A stretch of DNA of 64,000 nucleotides from 2-01-FULL-41-14 sp046317875 (lineage in GTDB: Bacteria; Pseudomonadota; Alphaproteobacteria; UBA7879; UBA5542). Positions 25,023 through 33,124 of the stretch are shown here, in pieces. Under the pieces are notes generated by a model that was not told the origin of the DNA, made no database searches, and saw only the letters and a list, made by a program, of their open reading frames with translations. The stretch spans positions 1-64,000 of the forward strand of contig JBKCVN010000011.1 of the NCBI GenBank assembly GCA_046317875.1. Reading direction: 5' to 3'. The translations under genes and the position numbers were made by a program. Position 1 is the first letter of the stretch. The number at the start of each line of letters is the position of its first letter.

Positions 25023-25543
25023 TTGATTAAAAGGTTTTTTGCTTGCAAAGCTTTAATTTTAGATAAATTCTTCTTTGAAGAAAATTGGGTAGAGCATGAC
25101 CATGAGCAGTTTTTAAGAATACAAAAATCTATTGTGAACCACGATGCAAGGATTATAGATGGGAACTGTATCCATTCGCTTGAGGTGCGGTAAAAGAAGC
25201 AGATGTCGTTTTATATTTTAACTATTGGCCTTGCCTCTGTTTATTAAGAATAATAAGAAGATTATTTCATAAAAATCATAAAATAGATAATCGAACCCCT
25301 GGATGCTTTGAGAAAATAATTTTTTCCTTAATAAAATATCTTGGGAATTTCGAGGCACGCGTAGCCAGCTTTATTCATTCCCTTCATAATCAATATCTTC
25401 ATAGAGTGTTTATAGAAATACGCAACGATCAACCGCTTGAAAAATTGAAAGCAGAAATTTTGTCTTTTAAAAAGACTGGAAGTATGGGCCCAGGATTTTT
25501 AGCCAGAAAAATTCAGAGCTTTTACTTTAAACTAGAAATTTAG
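25023..25543 (+). pseudogene. Adenylate-kinase-like (topology modulation) P-loop protein remnant
   Basis: Two overlapping frames together spell a FlaR/topology-modulation-type kinase-like ATPase without its start. Frame one (25023-25193) gives ALILDKFFFEENWVEHDHEQ and NHDARIIDGNCIHSLEVR before a stop. Frame two (25184-25543) continues with EADVVLYFNYWPCLCLLRII, RRLFHK, NRTPGC and PLEKLKAEIL, matching the lid and C-terminal helices of that family. The P-loop expected about 20 residues before ILDKFFF is missing, and a one-base shift near 25184-25193 breaks the rest. I conclude it is a decayed gene rather than two small genes. Confidence 0.75.
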
Positions 25544-25646
25544 TGTTTATATTCGTATATTAAGAAAAATTTTGATAGCAACTTGTTATTTTTTGAAAAA
25601 AGCCTATCGGTTTTTCAGTTTAACCCTATTTTCGGAGCATTGTCCT

Positions 25647-26498
25647 GTGATTTTTGGTACAAAAAGTATTTGGAATCTTTTGTTGGTTTTTATGTTTCTT
25701 GTTTCAGGATGTTCTGAAAACAGCTCTTTTCACCCCGAACGGCGAAAACTTTTGGATCAGTTGGTGGCCCATTTAAGAATTTATTCCGTTTCAGATGAAA
25801 ATGGTGAACTGCCTTTAAAAAGAATCGGACGCGATTATGATGGCGGGTATGTGGTGGCGGAAAAATCACTGACTGCGGCAGATGCCCTGATGGGATACGG
25901 TATTGCAGATGATCCTTCGTTTGAGGAAGCCTTTTCAGACATTTATCAGAAGCCTTCTTATGGGTTTGATGGGGGTGTGAAAAATGTTGCCTCGAAGAAC
26001 AAGTTGTTCACTTTCTTTAGTGAATGTATCTCCAGTGATCAATTTTTGTATGGCAACCAAACCTCGTCTGGTAAAGTTTCTACCTTTAAGCAACAAATAG
26101 AAAGATTGGGGTTAAAAAATAAAAAAATCTTTATCAAGATGGATATCGAAGGGGGCGAATATGAAGCCTTCCCAGATATTTTGCCCTATGCCGATCAGAT
26201 TACGGGGATTGCGTTTGAACTACATTTTCGATCATTAGAGGCGCTTCGAAAAGCACTGAGCCTTCTCACAGAGATAGAAAAAAATTTCATATTGGTGCAC
26301 GTGCACGGGAACAACTCGGGCCGGCTCTTCTCGGCCAAGGGTATGAAAGGAGAAGCCCCTTATGTGATGGAGCTCACTTATATTAACAAAAATCTTGTGA
26401 CGGTGGCTCATCTTTCTAAAAATCAAAAACATCCCCAGAGCTTAGATATGCCAAATATCCCTTCTAGGCCTGACCGAGAGTTTGAAATTTTAATCTAA
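25647..26498 (+). CDS. Lipoprotein with FkbM-like methyltransferase domain
   Basis: From the GTG at 25647 (CGGAG eleven bases upstream) the 283-residue product begins with a lipoprotein signal, IWNLLLVFMFLVSGCSENSS, with lipobox LVSG-Cys22. The mature part resembles FkbM-type SAM-dependent methyltransferases: RIGRDYDGGYVV, DALMGYGIADDPSFEEAF in place of the usual glycine-rich SAM loop, SYGFDGG, and the characteristic KIFIKMDIEGGEYEAFPDIL. A membrane-anchored, exported methyltransferase is unusual because SAM is cytoplasmic, so it may act in a host compartment or have lost catalysis. A longer TTG-initiated frame from 25572 is open but lacks a good ribosome-binding site and would bury the lipobox. 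Confidence 0.75.
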   Translation: MIFGTKSIWNLLLVFMFLVSGCSENSSFHPERRKLLDQLVAHLRIYSVSDENGELPLKRIGRDYDGGYVVAEKSLTAADALMGYGIADDPSFEEAFSDIYQKPSYGFDGGVKNVASKNKLFTFFSECISSDQFLYGNQTSSGKVSTFKQQIERLGLKNKKIFIKMDIEGGEYEAFPDILPYADQITGIAFELHFRSLEALRKALSLLTEIEKNFILVHVHGNNSGRLFSAKGMKGEAPYVMELTYINKNLVTVAHLSKNQKHPQSLDMPNIPSRPDREFEILI

Positions 26499-26584
26499 AT
26501 TATAACCCTTCTTATTTGCCTGCGGAAAAAAGGTAATTTTTATTTTTCTTCCTTTGTGGTGAGATCTTTTCTACATTGCCGTGC

Positions 26585-27067
26585 ATGGATAAAGCTTTCG
26601 ACCCCAAAGAATATTATTGGAAAAGCGACATCGATTATCGCTTGCACCCGGAACTTTATCGGGTGGGGAAGGGCGAGCAGGGAGTCCTTTTGTGCGAACC
26701 TTATAAAAGTGAAATCCTTCCTTTTTGGGCTTTTAAAACCCCTGAAATTGCAACTCAAAGCAGTGAAAAAATTTTCTCTTTGTTCCACGTCTATTTAGAA
26801 AATAATGATTTTGTAGGCGCTGACATGGCTCGTAAGTTTCTACAGATGGGGTTTACACGTGCCCGACGGTATACGAATTACAAAAGCGGTAAAAAATATG
26901 AAGAGACCAAAGAATTGCCTGTGGGCACTGGCGACCCGATCAAAGCTAAATGTGCGCATATATTTTATAAGAAATGGAAAGAAGCCGAGTCATGTTCTGC
27001 CTATGAGAATCAAAAAAAAGCATGGAAAGCCAAATATGCACAGCGGTCTTTGACCAGTAAAATATAA
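26585..27067 (+). CDS. DUF4385-family protein
   Basis: The 160-residue protein matches the DUF4385 family throughout: FDPKEYYWKSDIDYRLHPEL, then VGKGEQGVLLCEPYKSEILP, then DFVGADMARKFLQMGFTRAR and a basic C-terminus. The family is cytosolic, widespread and uncharacterised. ATG at 26585 fits the usual N-terminus MDKAFDP better than the in-frame ATG nine bases upstream. It is followed by a strong bidirectional hairpin shared with convergent cspA. Confidence 0.85.
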   Translation: MDKAFDPKEYYWKSDIDYRLHPELYRVGKGEQGVLLCEPYKSEILPFWAFKTPEIATQSSEKIFSLFHVYLENNDFVGADMARKFLQMGFTRARRYTNYKSGKKYEETKELPVGTGDPIKAKCAHIFYKKWKEAESCSAYENQKKAWKAKYAQRSLTSKI

Positions 27068-27107
27068 AGCTTGTCAAAACCCATACAAATGTAGATGTCT
27101 TGGCCAT

Positions 27108-27139
27108 AAAAAAACCCCTGGTAAATACCAGGGGTTTTT
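27108..27139. terminator. Bidirectional intrinsic terminator between DUF4385 and cspA
   Basis: A perfect ACCCCTGG-TAAAT... stem pairs with CCAGGGGT, flanked by A-run on the left and T-run on the right, so it can act on both the plus-strand DUF4385 and the minus-strand cspA transcripts. Confidence 0.85.
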
Positions 27140-27159
27140 AAAGGTTTGGAAACGCTTTA

Positions 27160-27363
27160 TTAGATCAGTTGTAAATTTCCAGCTGATTGTTTGCCACGAT
27201 CACTGATGATCTCGTAGCTTACGCGTTGTCCTTCATTAAGGCCTTTTAAGCCTGCTTTTTCCACAGCGCTTACATGCACAAAGACGTCTTTATCTCCGTT
27301 TTCTGGAGCGATAAATCCATAACCTTTTGTAGGATTGAACCATTTTACTGTACCGTTTGCCAT
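27160..27363 (-). CDS. cspA: Cold-shock protein CspA family
   Basis: The 67-residue single CSD protein contains both RNA-binding motifs, KGYGFIAP (RNP1) and VFVHVSAV (RNP2). Such proteins are RNA chaperones that melt secondary structure. The gene has AAGGA before its start and an unusually long AT-rich leader region (27364-27546), including CTTGAA-GAGA-TTCAAG inverted repeat, as often seen for cold-regulated csp mRNAs. Whether it is cold-induced cannot be told from sequence. Confidence 0.96.
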   Translation of the reverse strand: MANGTVKWFNPTKGYGFIAPENGDKDVFVHVSAVEKAGLKGLNEGQRVSYEIISDRGKQSAGNLQLI

Positions 27364-27546
27364 AATAATAATCCTTTCATTTGGCGTATCAAGAGCTGTG
27401 ACTTGAATCTCTTCAAGACTAAGGTATTTATGAATTTTTTGGAAAAAGCCTTAAATATCTTACAACCGCTGTTGAAAACAGATTAACAAAAATACAGTAA
27501 ACTGATTTTTCTAATAAAACCAGCTTTTTTTATTCTTTTATTAGTA

Positions 27547-29331
27547 TTAATTAGCTTTTTTGGGTGTAAACCCGTCGGAACTCCAGAATTCGCTGCCCAC
27601 ATAATGGCGTCCTACAAACAGACCCATAGGGTCATATTTTTGTTTAATAGATAGCAATTTGGGGTAATTAGGCCCCCAAGCGCGTTTTTGCCAATGGGGG
27701 GTAAAGAAATCCGATTCCGAGCTGTAAGCCCCCGCCTCCGGAATAAGGGTGCGTATTAGGCCCATGGCTTTGTTCACTTTTTCTGCCCCTTTTTTGGCAT
27801 CCTTGACGTTGGGCTCATATCCCTTGATGCCTTTATAGGCTTTCTTTTGTCCGCTGACGGCTAGTAATAACCCAAATGAATCTATGGCGATGGGGTTAAT
27901 GGCTGTTTTCTTAGCCAGTTCCTTAATGGCAGAGGCGCTGCCTGCCAAACCCTTTTGGAAATGGATTTCTATATCATTTAATCGGCTGGCTTGGAATAAG
28001 GTTGATATAAAGCTGGATAATTTGTTAGGGCGTAACAGCTTTTCAGGCAGCCAAGCAGAATCATATCCATATAGATAAACATCCACCTCGCGGTCGTTGC
28101 CTTGCCACCAGAATCGTCCTTTAGGTGTATTCGATCTGGTATCCTCCACAATTGAATGGGGTAGGTATTTCGAGCGGTAATTGTAATCCCACCATTTTTG
28201 GGCAGGGACAAAAACAAAATGTGGATTGGCAGTGATTTCAAAATCTCCTGCTCTTTTTTTAATCCACTGAATAAAAGGCGCCCATATTTTTTCTGCTTGT
28301 TTTTGACTAAGTGTATGGCTAGTCATTGCAATTTCCAGAGTATTATCAGATTTGATTCGAATGTTCTCTCCCCAATAGGGATTCAGAAGACTATCTTTAT
28401 AGAATATAAAGAACTGGGATAGTAATTTTTGGAAAGCTTTATCTGACCTGGATTTCACTGCCATATTAACGGCCCCGAAATAGGGGGGTAAAGGATGAGT
28501 TTTAAGGGTAATCTTGGTGATAACCCCAAAGGATCCGCCGCCCCCTTTTAAGGCCCAAAAAAGATCGGCATTTTTATGTGGGTTGACGGTTAATATATTT
28601 CCTTCCGAAGTTACAATTTGGGCTTCCAGAAGATGGGATGCTGCAATACCCCACCCCTTAGAAAAACTGCCAAATCCTCCTGTTTGAATGAAACCTCCCA
28701 CACCCACAGTGGTACATCCCCCACCTTGTACATACATGCCACCCTTGCTTACCACGGCGTCATATACCTCTAACCAAATGGCGCCTGTTTCAATGCTAAC
28801 CGCTGGGAACCCTTTTTTATCGGGGCTGCCTTCAGGTGTAAAGTTTTTATGCAGTTTTATTCCATTCATTTTGTGTGTCCATAACAACAATGAATCGGGC
28901 CCGTTGGATTGACCTAAATAACTGTGTGCACCGCCTTTTACAACCAAACGCAAATTTTTTGTGCGGGCAAAATTAATGGTGGCTAGAACATCTTGGGGGT
29001 TCTTCGCTTCTACGACATATTGGCTAAGCTTGGAATCCCAGGCTTTGAACCACCCGCTGGTTTGGGTAGCGCCTGCTTGGTCCTGGATATAGAAAGGGTT
29101 TTTAATCAGGGACAGCACTTTGAAGCAGCTTTTACTGGCAGAATTTTTGCGGCAAGCTTCCAAAGGATCCTTAACAGCAAAGAGTCGCCCACCCACGTCT
29201 TTTTTCAATTGGGCCCATTCTGCAGCAGAAGGCCAGTTTTTATCAGAAGGTCGCACACGAGGTGCAAAGGAAGGGGTTGAAAACCCATTTGCCAATATAA
29301 AAAAGAATGTAAAAATAATCGCCAAAATCAT
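27547..29331 (-). CDS. Exported FAD-linked oxidase with BBE domain, likely bicovalent flavin
   Basis: The 594-residue protein has a signal peptide (ILAIIFTFFFILANGFS), a PCMH-type FAD-binding domain (VVEAKNPQDVLATINFARTK onward) and a C-terminal BBE domain (KLLSIKQKYDPMGLFVGRHY). His136 in VVKGGAHSYLGQS and Cys206 in GGGCTTVGVGGF are at the positions that bind FAD through 8-alpha-histidyl and 6-S-cysteinyl links in berberine-bridge/GOOX-type oxidases. Those enzymes oxidise sugars or alkaloids and make H2O2. An exported copy in a probable symbiont is unexpected. The gene stands alone between cspA and a divergent lipoprotein. Substrate unknown. Confidence 0.85.
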   Translation of the reverse strand: MILAIIFTFFFILANGFSTPSFAPRVRPSDKNWPSAAEWAQLKKDVGGRLFAVKDPLEACRKNSASKSCFKVLSLIKNPFYIQDQAGATQTSGWFKAWDSKLSQYVVEAKNPQDVLATINFARTKNLRLVVKGGAHSYLGQSNGPDSLLLWTHKMNGIKLHKNFTPEGSPDKKGFPAVSIETGAIWLEVYDAVVSKGGMYVQGGGCTTVGVGGFIQTGGFGSFSKGWGIAASHLLEAQIVTSEGNILTVNPHKNADLFWALKGGGGSFGVITKITLKTHPLPPYFGAVNMAVKSRSDKAFQKLLSQFFIFYKDSLLNPYWGENIRIKSDNTLEIAMTSHTLSQKQAEKIWAPFIQWIKKRAGDFEITANPHFVFVPAQKWWDYNYRSKYLPHSIVEDTRSNTPKGRFWWQGNDREVDVYLYGYDSAWLPEKLLRPNKLSSFISTLFQASRLNDIEIHFQKGLAGSASAIKELAKKTAINPIAIDSFGLLLAVSGQKKAYKGIKGYEPNVKDAKKGAEKVNKAMGLIRTLIPEAGAYSSESDFFTPHWQKRAWGPNYPKLLSIKQKYDPMGLFVGRHYVGSEFWSSDGFTPKKAN

Positions 29332-29418
29332 AGAAATACCCTGTTTTTATTTTAAGTGTATCATGGTTTATTAAAATTGATTTTTGTTTTTTTAAAATAA
29401 AATTCTGTAAAAGAACCC

Positions 29419-29447
29419 TTGATTTTGTTGGGGGAAAATCATACGAT
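29419..29447 (+). promoter_or_regulatory. Candidate promoter of small lipoprotein gene
   Basis: TTGATT (29419-29424) and TACGAT (29442-29447) are separated by 17 bases and lie 33 bases before the TTG start at 29481. Confidence 0.4.
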
Positions 29448-29480
29448 CCGATCTCTTGTTTAGTGTTAAGGATTAAAAAA

Positions 29481-29894
29481 TTGAAAATATTGAATTTATT
29501 TATTATCTGTTTGCCTTTATCTGGATGTTCTGTTTATAAGGCAGCAGATAATCAGGGCGTGGATTTACATGATATTGAAAAATGTAACACGCGTTCTTGT
29601 CTTTTATCTCAGGGTCTAAAAATCATAGACTCACGAAAAACTCCAGAAGGCCAGTTTAATGAAACCTATCAAGGTTTGGCCAGAAAGTCGGGGGTAAATT
29701 ATCTGCGGGCAGGGGGACATGCTGTTCTTGATGTCTTTACTCTTGGCTTATGGGAAGTGGTGGGAACTCCTGTAGAAGGGGCAATTTCTAACAATCGTGG
29801 TTTTTGGGTGGTCCGTGCTAAGTATGCCGATGACATGTCTGAGACAGTTCAATCCATGTCCATTTATGCCCCTAATGGAAAGCAAGTCAAATAA
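29481..29894 (+). CDS. Small lipoprotein of unknown function
   Basis: From the TTG at 29481 (AAGGA eight bases upstream) the 137-residue protein has a compact lipoprotein signal, KILNLFIICLPLSGC. The mature part contains Cys-Asn-Thr-Arg-Ser-Cys (CNTRSC) and a glycine-rich hydrophobic stretch, GGHAVLDVFTLGLWEVVGTP, resembling small membrane-inserting lipoproteins seen in various proteobacteria, but I do not recognise the family. It lies divergent from the flavin oxidase and ends in a G/C hairpin. Confidence 0.75.
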   Translation: MKILNLFIICLPLSGCSVYKAADNQGVDLHDIEKCNTRSCLLSQGLKIIDSRKTPEGQFNETYQGLARKSGVNYLRAGGHAVLDVFTLGLWEVVGTPVEGAISNNRGFWVVRAKYADDMSETVQSMSIYAPNGKQVK

Positions 29895-29905
29895 CTAATA
29901 TTACA

Positions 29906-29930
29906 AGGGGGGAAAGAGCATTCCCCCCCT
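29906..29930. terminator. GC-rich hairpin between convergent genes
   Basis: AGGGGGGAA pairs with TTCCCCCCCT around an AGAGCA loop, 11 bases after the lipoprotein stop. The stem is strong but the following T-run is poor, so termination efficiency is uncertain. Confidence 0.55.
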
Positions 29931-29945
29931 AGGGTAAAAAAATCG

Positions 29946-30470
29946 TTATTTTTCTTTTTTTGCTTTATCTTTTAAGGCTTTTTCTTTTTGACGATGGATC
30001 GTAGTAGAAACGCCTATTTTGGCTATGGTTAAGGTCAATGCTAAGGTGTTTAATCTTTCTTTATTTTCTGGTAACTCCGCATTTGCAGCATACATGTTTA
30101 CGATGGGAATGAATAAGCCCAGGCTAGCATCGGCTGTTTTTAACAACTTAGATGTACTTTCATCATAATAGGGGCTGAAGAGGCTGCCCACCATGGAGAT
30201 TCCTGATAAGCTGGTGCTAATACATAGGCCAATTGTGTTGGATATGGGGGAGCTGAGGGCTAATAAATTTCCAAAAGCGGCCCCATAGTCTAAAACAAAC
30301 GAAAGGTTTCGATGAAATCCTTCTTCCACTGTCTTTTTTTCCTCCATGCTCGGTGAATTTGGCACACGAGTAGATACAGGTGAACAGTTTTCTTGCTGGA
30401 TTCTCTGAAAGTCAGGGCCAGCTAATGAAATAAAGGGTAGACAAAATAAAAATAGGATTTTTTTGAACAT
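29946..30470 (-). CDS. Secreted protein of unknown function
   Basis: The 174-residue protein has a signal peptide (FKKILFLFCLPFISLAG, cut about residue 17). The mature part contains glycine/serine-rich hydrophobic stretches (NLLALSSPISNTIGLCISTS; LKTADASLGLFIPIVNMYAA) and a lysine-rich tail. This could form a membrane-inserting helical hairpin or a small exported effector. No family is recognised. It is convergent with the lipoprotein gene and upstream of thyX in direction, separated by 85 bases. Confidence 0.7.
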   Translation of the reverse strand: MFKKILFLFCLPFISLAGPDFQRIQQENCSPVSTRVPNSPSMEEKKTVEEGFHRNLSFVLDYGAAFGNLLALSSPISNTIGLCISTSLSGISMVGSLFSPYYDESTSKLLKTADASLGLFIPIVNMYAANAELPENKERLNTLALTLTIAKIGVSTTIHRQKEKALKDKAKKEK

Positions 30471-30555
30471 TTTTTAAGCCTCTCGTTTGATGGTTTCCTA
30501 AGTATAGAATTGATCCACCATGAAAGACAATCAAAGAACAATAAAAATTAAATAT

Positions 30556-31503
30556 TTATTTGTTCTGGCCCAAAATTTCCATTAGTTCACGCCATTCCCG
30601 TTGGGACATGCCGGAAGATTCGGCAGATGGTTTTTGACCTGCAATCATTTGTTTTATGACATCTAATCCTTTGTCGGATAGATGTACCCCATTTTTACGA
30701 TAGGCCATAAAGGCTTCGTACGCCAAAGGTACCCATTTTTTAACCACATCCAGCATCACATCGGCATACGCCCGAATCTCGTATTGGGAATGAGAGTCTG
30801 CCCGTAACGCTAAAAAGTGTAATAAGTTGCTGAGATCAATCTTCCAATACCATTGGGTGTAAAAATTAACCGGCAGATTCATACGGGCCAGCTCGCGCGC
30901 CAGGCCACTTTTAGAATCGTCTAGTATGTTGCCCTGATTGTCATGGTTCAACAATTCTTGATAGGTATCATAGCATTGCATTGCATCACGCTTTAAAAGT
31001 TCCAAAGCACGGACCGCTTCTTCTCCTTTTAGCACAGCTCCACGGCCCTGATTGTTGATGGCCGATTGGGACGCCAGATGTTCAGGCGCGGGTAGATAAA
31101 ATTCTTTGTCTAATATGGAATAACGGGCCGAGTATTCATTCACATTAGCCGTACGGTGACGAATCCATTGGCGGGCCACGAACATGGGAAGTTTAATATG
31201 AAATTTAATTTCACACATTTCAAAGGGTGTATTGTGGCGGTGGCGCAATAGATAATTAATCAGCCCCCGGTCTTCCGAAACCTTTTTGGTGCCTTTGCCA
31301 TAGGAAACACGGGCGGCTTGAACGATTGCGCCGTCATCCCCCATATAGTCAATCACCCGAACAAACCCATGATCCAACACGGGTAAGGGCTCGTATAAAA
31401 TTTTTTCTAATTCTTCAGAAACCGGTCGGCATGTTTTTTTGAATTGGGACTGAAGGTCAAAAATTTCAGCATTTTGTGTTTTGGTTTCGGTTGATACGGT
31501 CAT
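30556..31503 (-). CDS. thyX: Flavin-dependent thymidylate synthase ThyX
   Basis: The 315-residue protein carries the ThyX motif in VARQWIRHRTANVNEYSARY (RHR-x-x-S-like core) and the substrate/FAD-binding region NLLHFLALRADSHSQYEIRA. ThyX methylates dUMP to dTMP using FAD, NADPH and methylene-tetrahydrofolate, releasing tetrahydrofolate, so DHFR is less needed than with ThyA. It is near the long end of the family, as in Rickettsiales and relatives. ATG at 31503 follows AAGGA. Confidence 0.96.
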   Translation of the reverse strand: MTVSTETKTQNAEIFDLQSQFKKTCRPVSEELEKILYEPLPVLDHGFVRVIDYMGDDGAIVQAARVSYGKGTKKVSEDRGLINYLLRHRHNTPFEMCEIKFHIKLPMFVARQWIRHRTANVNEYSARYSILDKEFYLPAPEHLASQSAINNQGRGAVLKGEEAVRALELLKRDAMQCYDTYQELLNHDNQGNILDDSKSGLARELARMNLPVNFYTQWYWKIDLSNLLHFLALRADSHSQYEIRAYADVMLDVVKKWVPLAYEAFMAYRKNGVHLSDKGLDVIKQMIAGQKPSAESSGMSQREWRELMEILGQNK

Positions 31504-31557
31504 GATTTTTCCTTTTATTAGATAGTATTGTAAGGATCTTGTAGAAAAAATAAAAGC

Positions 31558-31893
31558 TTATTTTGTAGTCAGTATGACTCCGGCAATAATAAAAGCGGCC
31601 CCCATAAAGAAACGGGGGGAGAGGGGTTCATTAAAAAAGTAATGACTAAGAATAGGCAAAACAACAAACGCAGAAGATACAAACATATAGGCCCGGCTTA
31701 TGGGCAAAAATTGAAGCACATGAATCCAAGACAACATGGATAGGCCGTAACATGCCAAAGCGCATATGAAAAATGGATTTTTTGCCAAGTACAAAGGGTT
31801 TGGCAGGGTGTTTAGGATAAGGGCGCTTTTTTTTAATAAAAGTTGACCTAAGCAAAGGGTTGTAATAGAAAAAAACAAGAAAATATAAACCAT
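31558..31893 (-). CDS. EmrE/EamA-like four-helix membrane protein
   Basis: The 111-residue protein has four hydrophobic helices, with TTLCLGQLLLKKSA in the first, where EmrE-type proteins hold their key Glu. That position is Gln here, so drug/proton antiport of the EmrE kind is doubtful. The C-terminal half (LPISRAYMFVSSAFVVLPIL, then FNEPLSPRFFMGAAFIIAGV) matches SMR/EamA half-transporters such as ArnE/ArnF-like proteins, which flip lipid-linked sugars. Its partner, if heterodimeric, is not nearby. Function stays open. Confidence 0.75.
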   Translation of the reverse strand: MVYIFLFFSITTLCLGQLLLKKSALILNTLPNPLYLAKNPFFICALACYGLSMLSWIHVLQFLPISRAYMFVSSAFVVLPILSHYFFNEPLSPRFFMGAAFIIAGVILTTK

Positions 31894-31953
31894 GTGAATA
31901 CCATACTACTGGTTTTTTTTTTATTCAATGGAATAGTTCCTGCAGGTTGCCCC

Positions 31954-31982
31954 TTGACCATCCTGTTTGTTTAATGTATTCA
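31954..31982 (+). promoter_or_regulatory. Candidate rpmB promoter
   Basis: TTGACC (31954-31959) and TATTCA (31977-31982) are 17 bases apart, 32 bases before the rpmB start. The -10 match is poor. Confidence 0.35.
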
Positions 31983-32014
31983 AGGGTATTCAGAGTTTTT
32001 GAAAGGATACGATT

Positions 32015-32302
32015 ATGTCACGCGTATGTCAGATTACAGGTAAAGGTGTTATGGTTGGAAACAACGTGAGCCACGCGCACAACAAAACGCGCCGCCGTTT
32101 TTTGCCTAACTTACAACACGTTTCCTTGGCCAGCGAAGCCTTGGGCGTTTCTGTACCTGTTCGTTTGTGCGCCCGTGGGTTGCGTACAGTAGAATTTAAG
32201 GGTGGATTGGATGGATTTTTGCTAAATACAAAAAATGCCAAATTAACCCCTGAAATGAAAAAATTGAAAAAGAAAATTTTGAAAAAGCAAGGGGCCGCGT
32301 AA
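32015..32302 (+). CDS. rpmB: 50S ribosomal protein L28
   Basis: The 95-residue protein starts with SRVCQITGKGVMVGNNVSHA, the L28 signature with ITGK and H-A-x-x-K-T-R-R-R-F, followed by an alphaproteobacterial-type C-terminal extension rich in lysine. It is a structural component of the large subunit. It is monocistronic, with its own terminator immediately downstream. Confidence 0.97.
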   Translation: MSRVCQITGKGVMVGNNVSHAHNKTRRRFLPNLQHVSLASEALGVSVPVRLCARGLRTVEFKGGLDGFLLNTKNAKLTPEMKKLKKKILKKQGAA

Positions 32303-32327
32303 AGCGTCTTGGTTTGAGGTTATTTTT

Positions 32328-32353
32328 AAAACCCGCTTCAAGGCGGGTTTTTT
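32328..32353 (+). terminator. Intrinsic terminator after rpmB
   Basis: ACCCGC and GCGGGT form a perfect stem around TTCAAG-like loop bases, followed by a T6 run, 26 bases after the rpmB stop codon. Confidence 0.85.
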
Positions 32354-32368
32354 AATTGAGGAATATGT

Positions 32369-33124
32369 GTGATCGATTATTTTGAATCATTGAAACTTAT
32401 AGCCCAGTCTCCCGAGGTTTTACTAATCATTGAGTGGCTAGTATGTGGGCTTTTTATTTTGGGGGCTGACCGTTTCTTTAGATTGCCCGGCCTTTATGTT
32501 TACACCGCAGTGGGCGTTATTGTGGCCAACGTCACAGTTTTAAAAGTGGTTCAGTTTTCTTTTTACCCAAACCCCATGGCGCTGGGAACCATGGTGTTTA
32601 GTTCTTTGTTTTTAGCCAGCGATATTATGAATGAACGCTATGGAAAAAAAGCCGCGCTTAAATCGGTGGGTTTGGGGTTTTTTGCCTATTTTGTGACCAT
32701 GGTACTTATGGGTCTTTCGTTGCTTTATGGTTCCAGCTCGTCTCTCACTTTTGATTCGGCCGTTTCTTTCTTAATAATGCCTGCCCCTTCTTTGTTCCTA
32801 GCCAGCTTGGTTTCTTATTTTTGCAGCCAGTATATGGATGTTTTTTTATATGATCTGATTCACAGCAAAACCGGCCAAAAATTATTATGGCTAAGGTCTT
32901 TTATATCCACCCTAGTGGCTGTATTTATTGATAATACAATTTTCAGTCTGCTGGCGTGGTCTCTTTTAACCCTGTCTCCACTGCCGTTGTCCGATATTTT
33001 CTGGACCTATATTTTGGGAGCCACGGTATTAAGAGTTGTGGTTTCGCTGGGAAATGTGGCATTTATGTATGCCTCGGCTTTTTTGAATAGGAACAATAAC
33101 CCTCATGTCGTTTCGTTATCCTAA
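32369..33124 (+). CDS. yhhQ: YhhQ/VUT queuosine-precursor transporter
   Basis: The 251-residue protein has six to seven membrane segments and the YhhQ pattern FSSLFLASDIMNERYGKKAA (the S-D-x-x-x-E-x-Y-G motif), and later FIDNTIFSLLAWSLL. YhhQ imports queuosine precursors, preQ0/preQ1 in E. coli and queuine in Chlamydia. The GTG start at 32369 has GAGG seven bases upstream. Its last 20 bases overlap tgt, whose product uses the imported base, so the two are functionally and translationally linked. Confidence 0.92.
   Translation: MIDYFESLKLIAQSPEVLLIIEWLVCGLFILGADRFFRLPGLYVYTAVGVIVANVTVLKVVQFSFYPNPMALGTMVFSSLFLASDIMNERYGKKAALKSVGLGFFAYFVTMVLMGLSLLYGSSSSLTFDSAVSFLIMPAPSLFLASLVSYFCSQYMDVFLYDLIHSKTGQKLLWLRSFISTLVAVFIDNTIFSLLAWSLLTLSPLPLSDIFWTYILGATVLRVVVSLGNVAFMYASAFLNRNNNPHVVSLS

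Noticed and set aside
25572..25646. TTG-initiated longer start for the FkbM-like lipoprotein
   Set aside because: It would place 25 extra residues before the lipoprotein signal and lacks a good ribosome-binding site, whereas GTG at 25647 has CGGAG and a normal signal length.
31558..31893. Functional EmrE-type multidrug exporter
   Set aside because: The essential membrane-embedded Glu of EmrE is replaced by Gln in the first helix, so only a general EamA/SMR-like call is kept.
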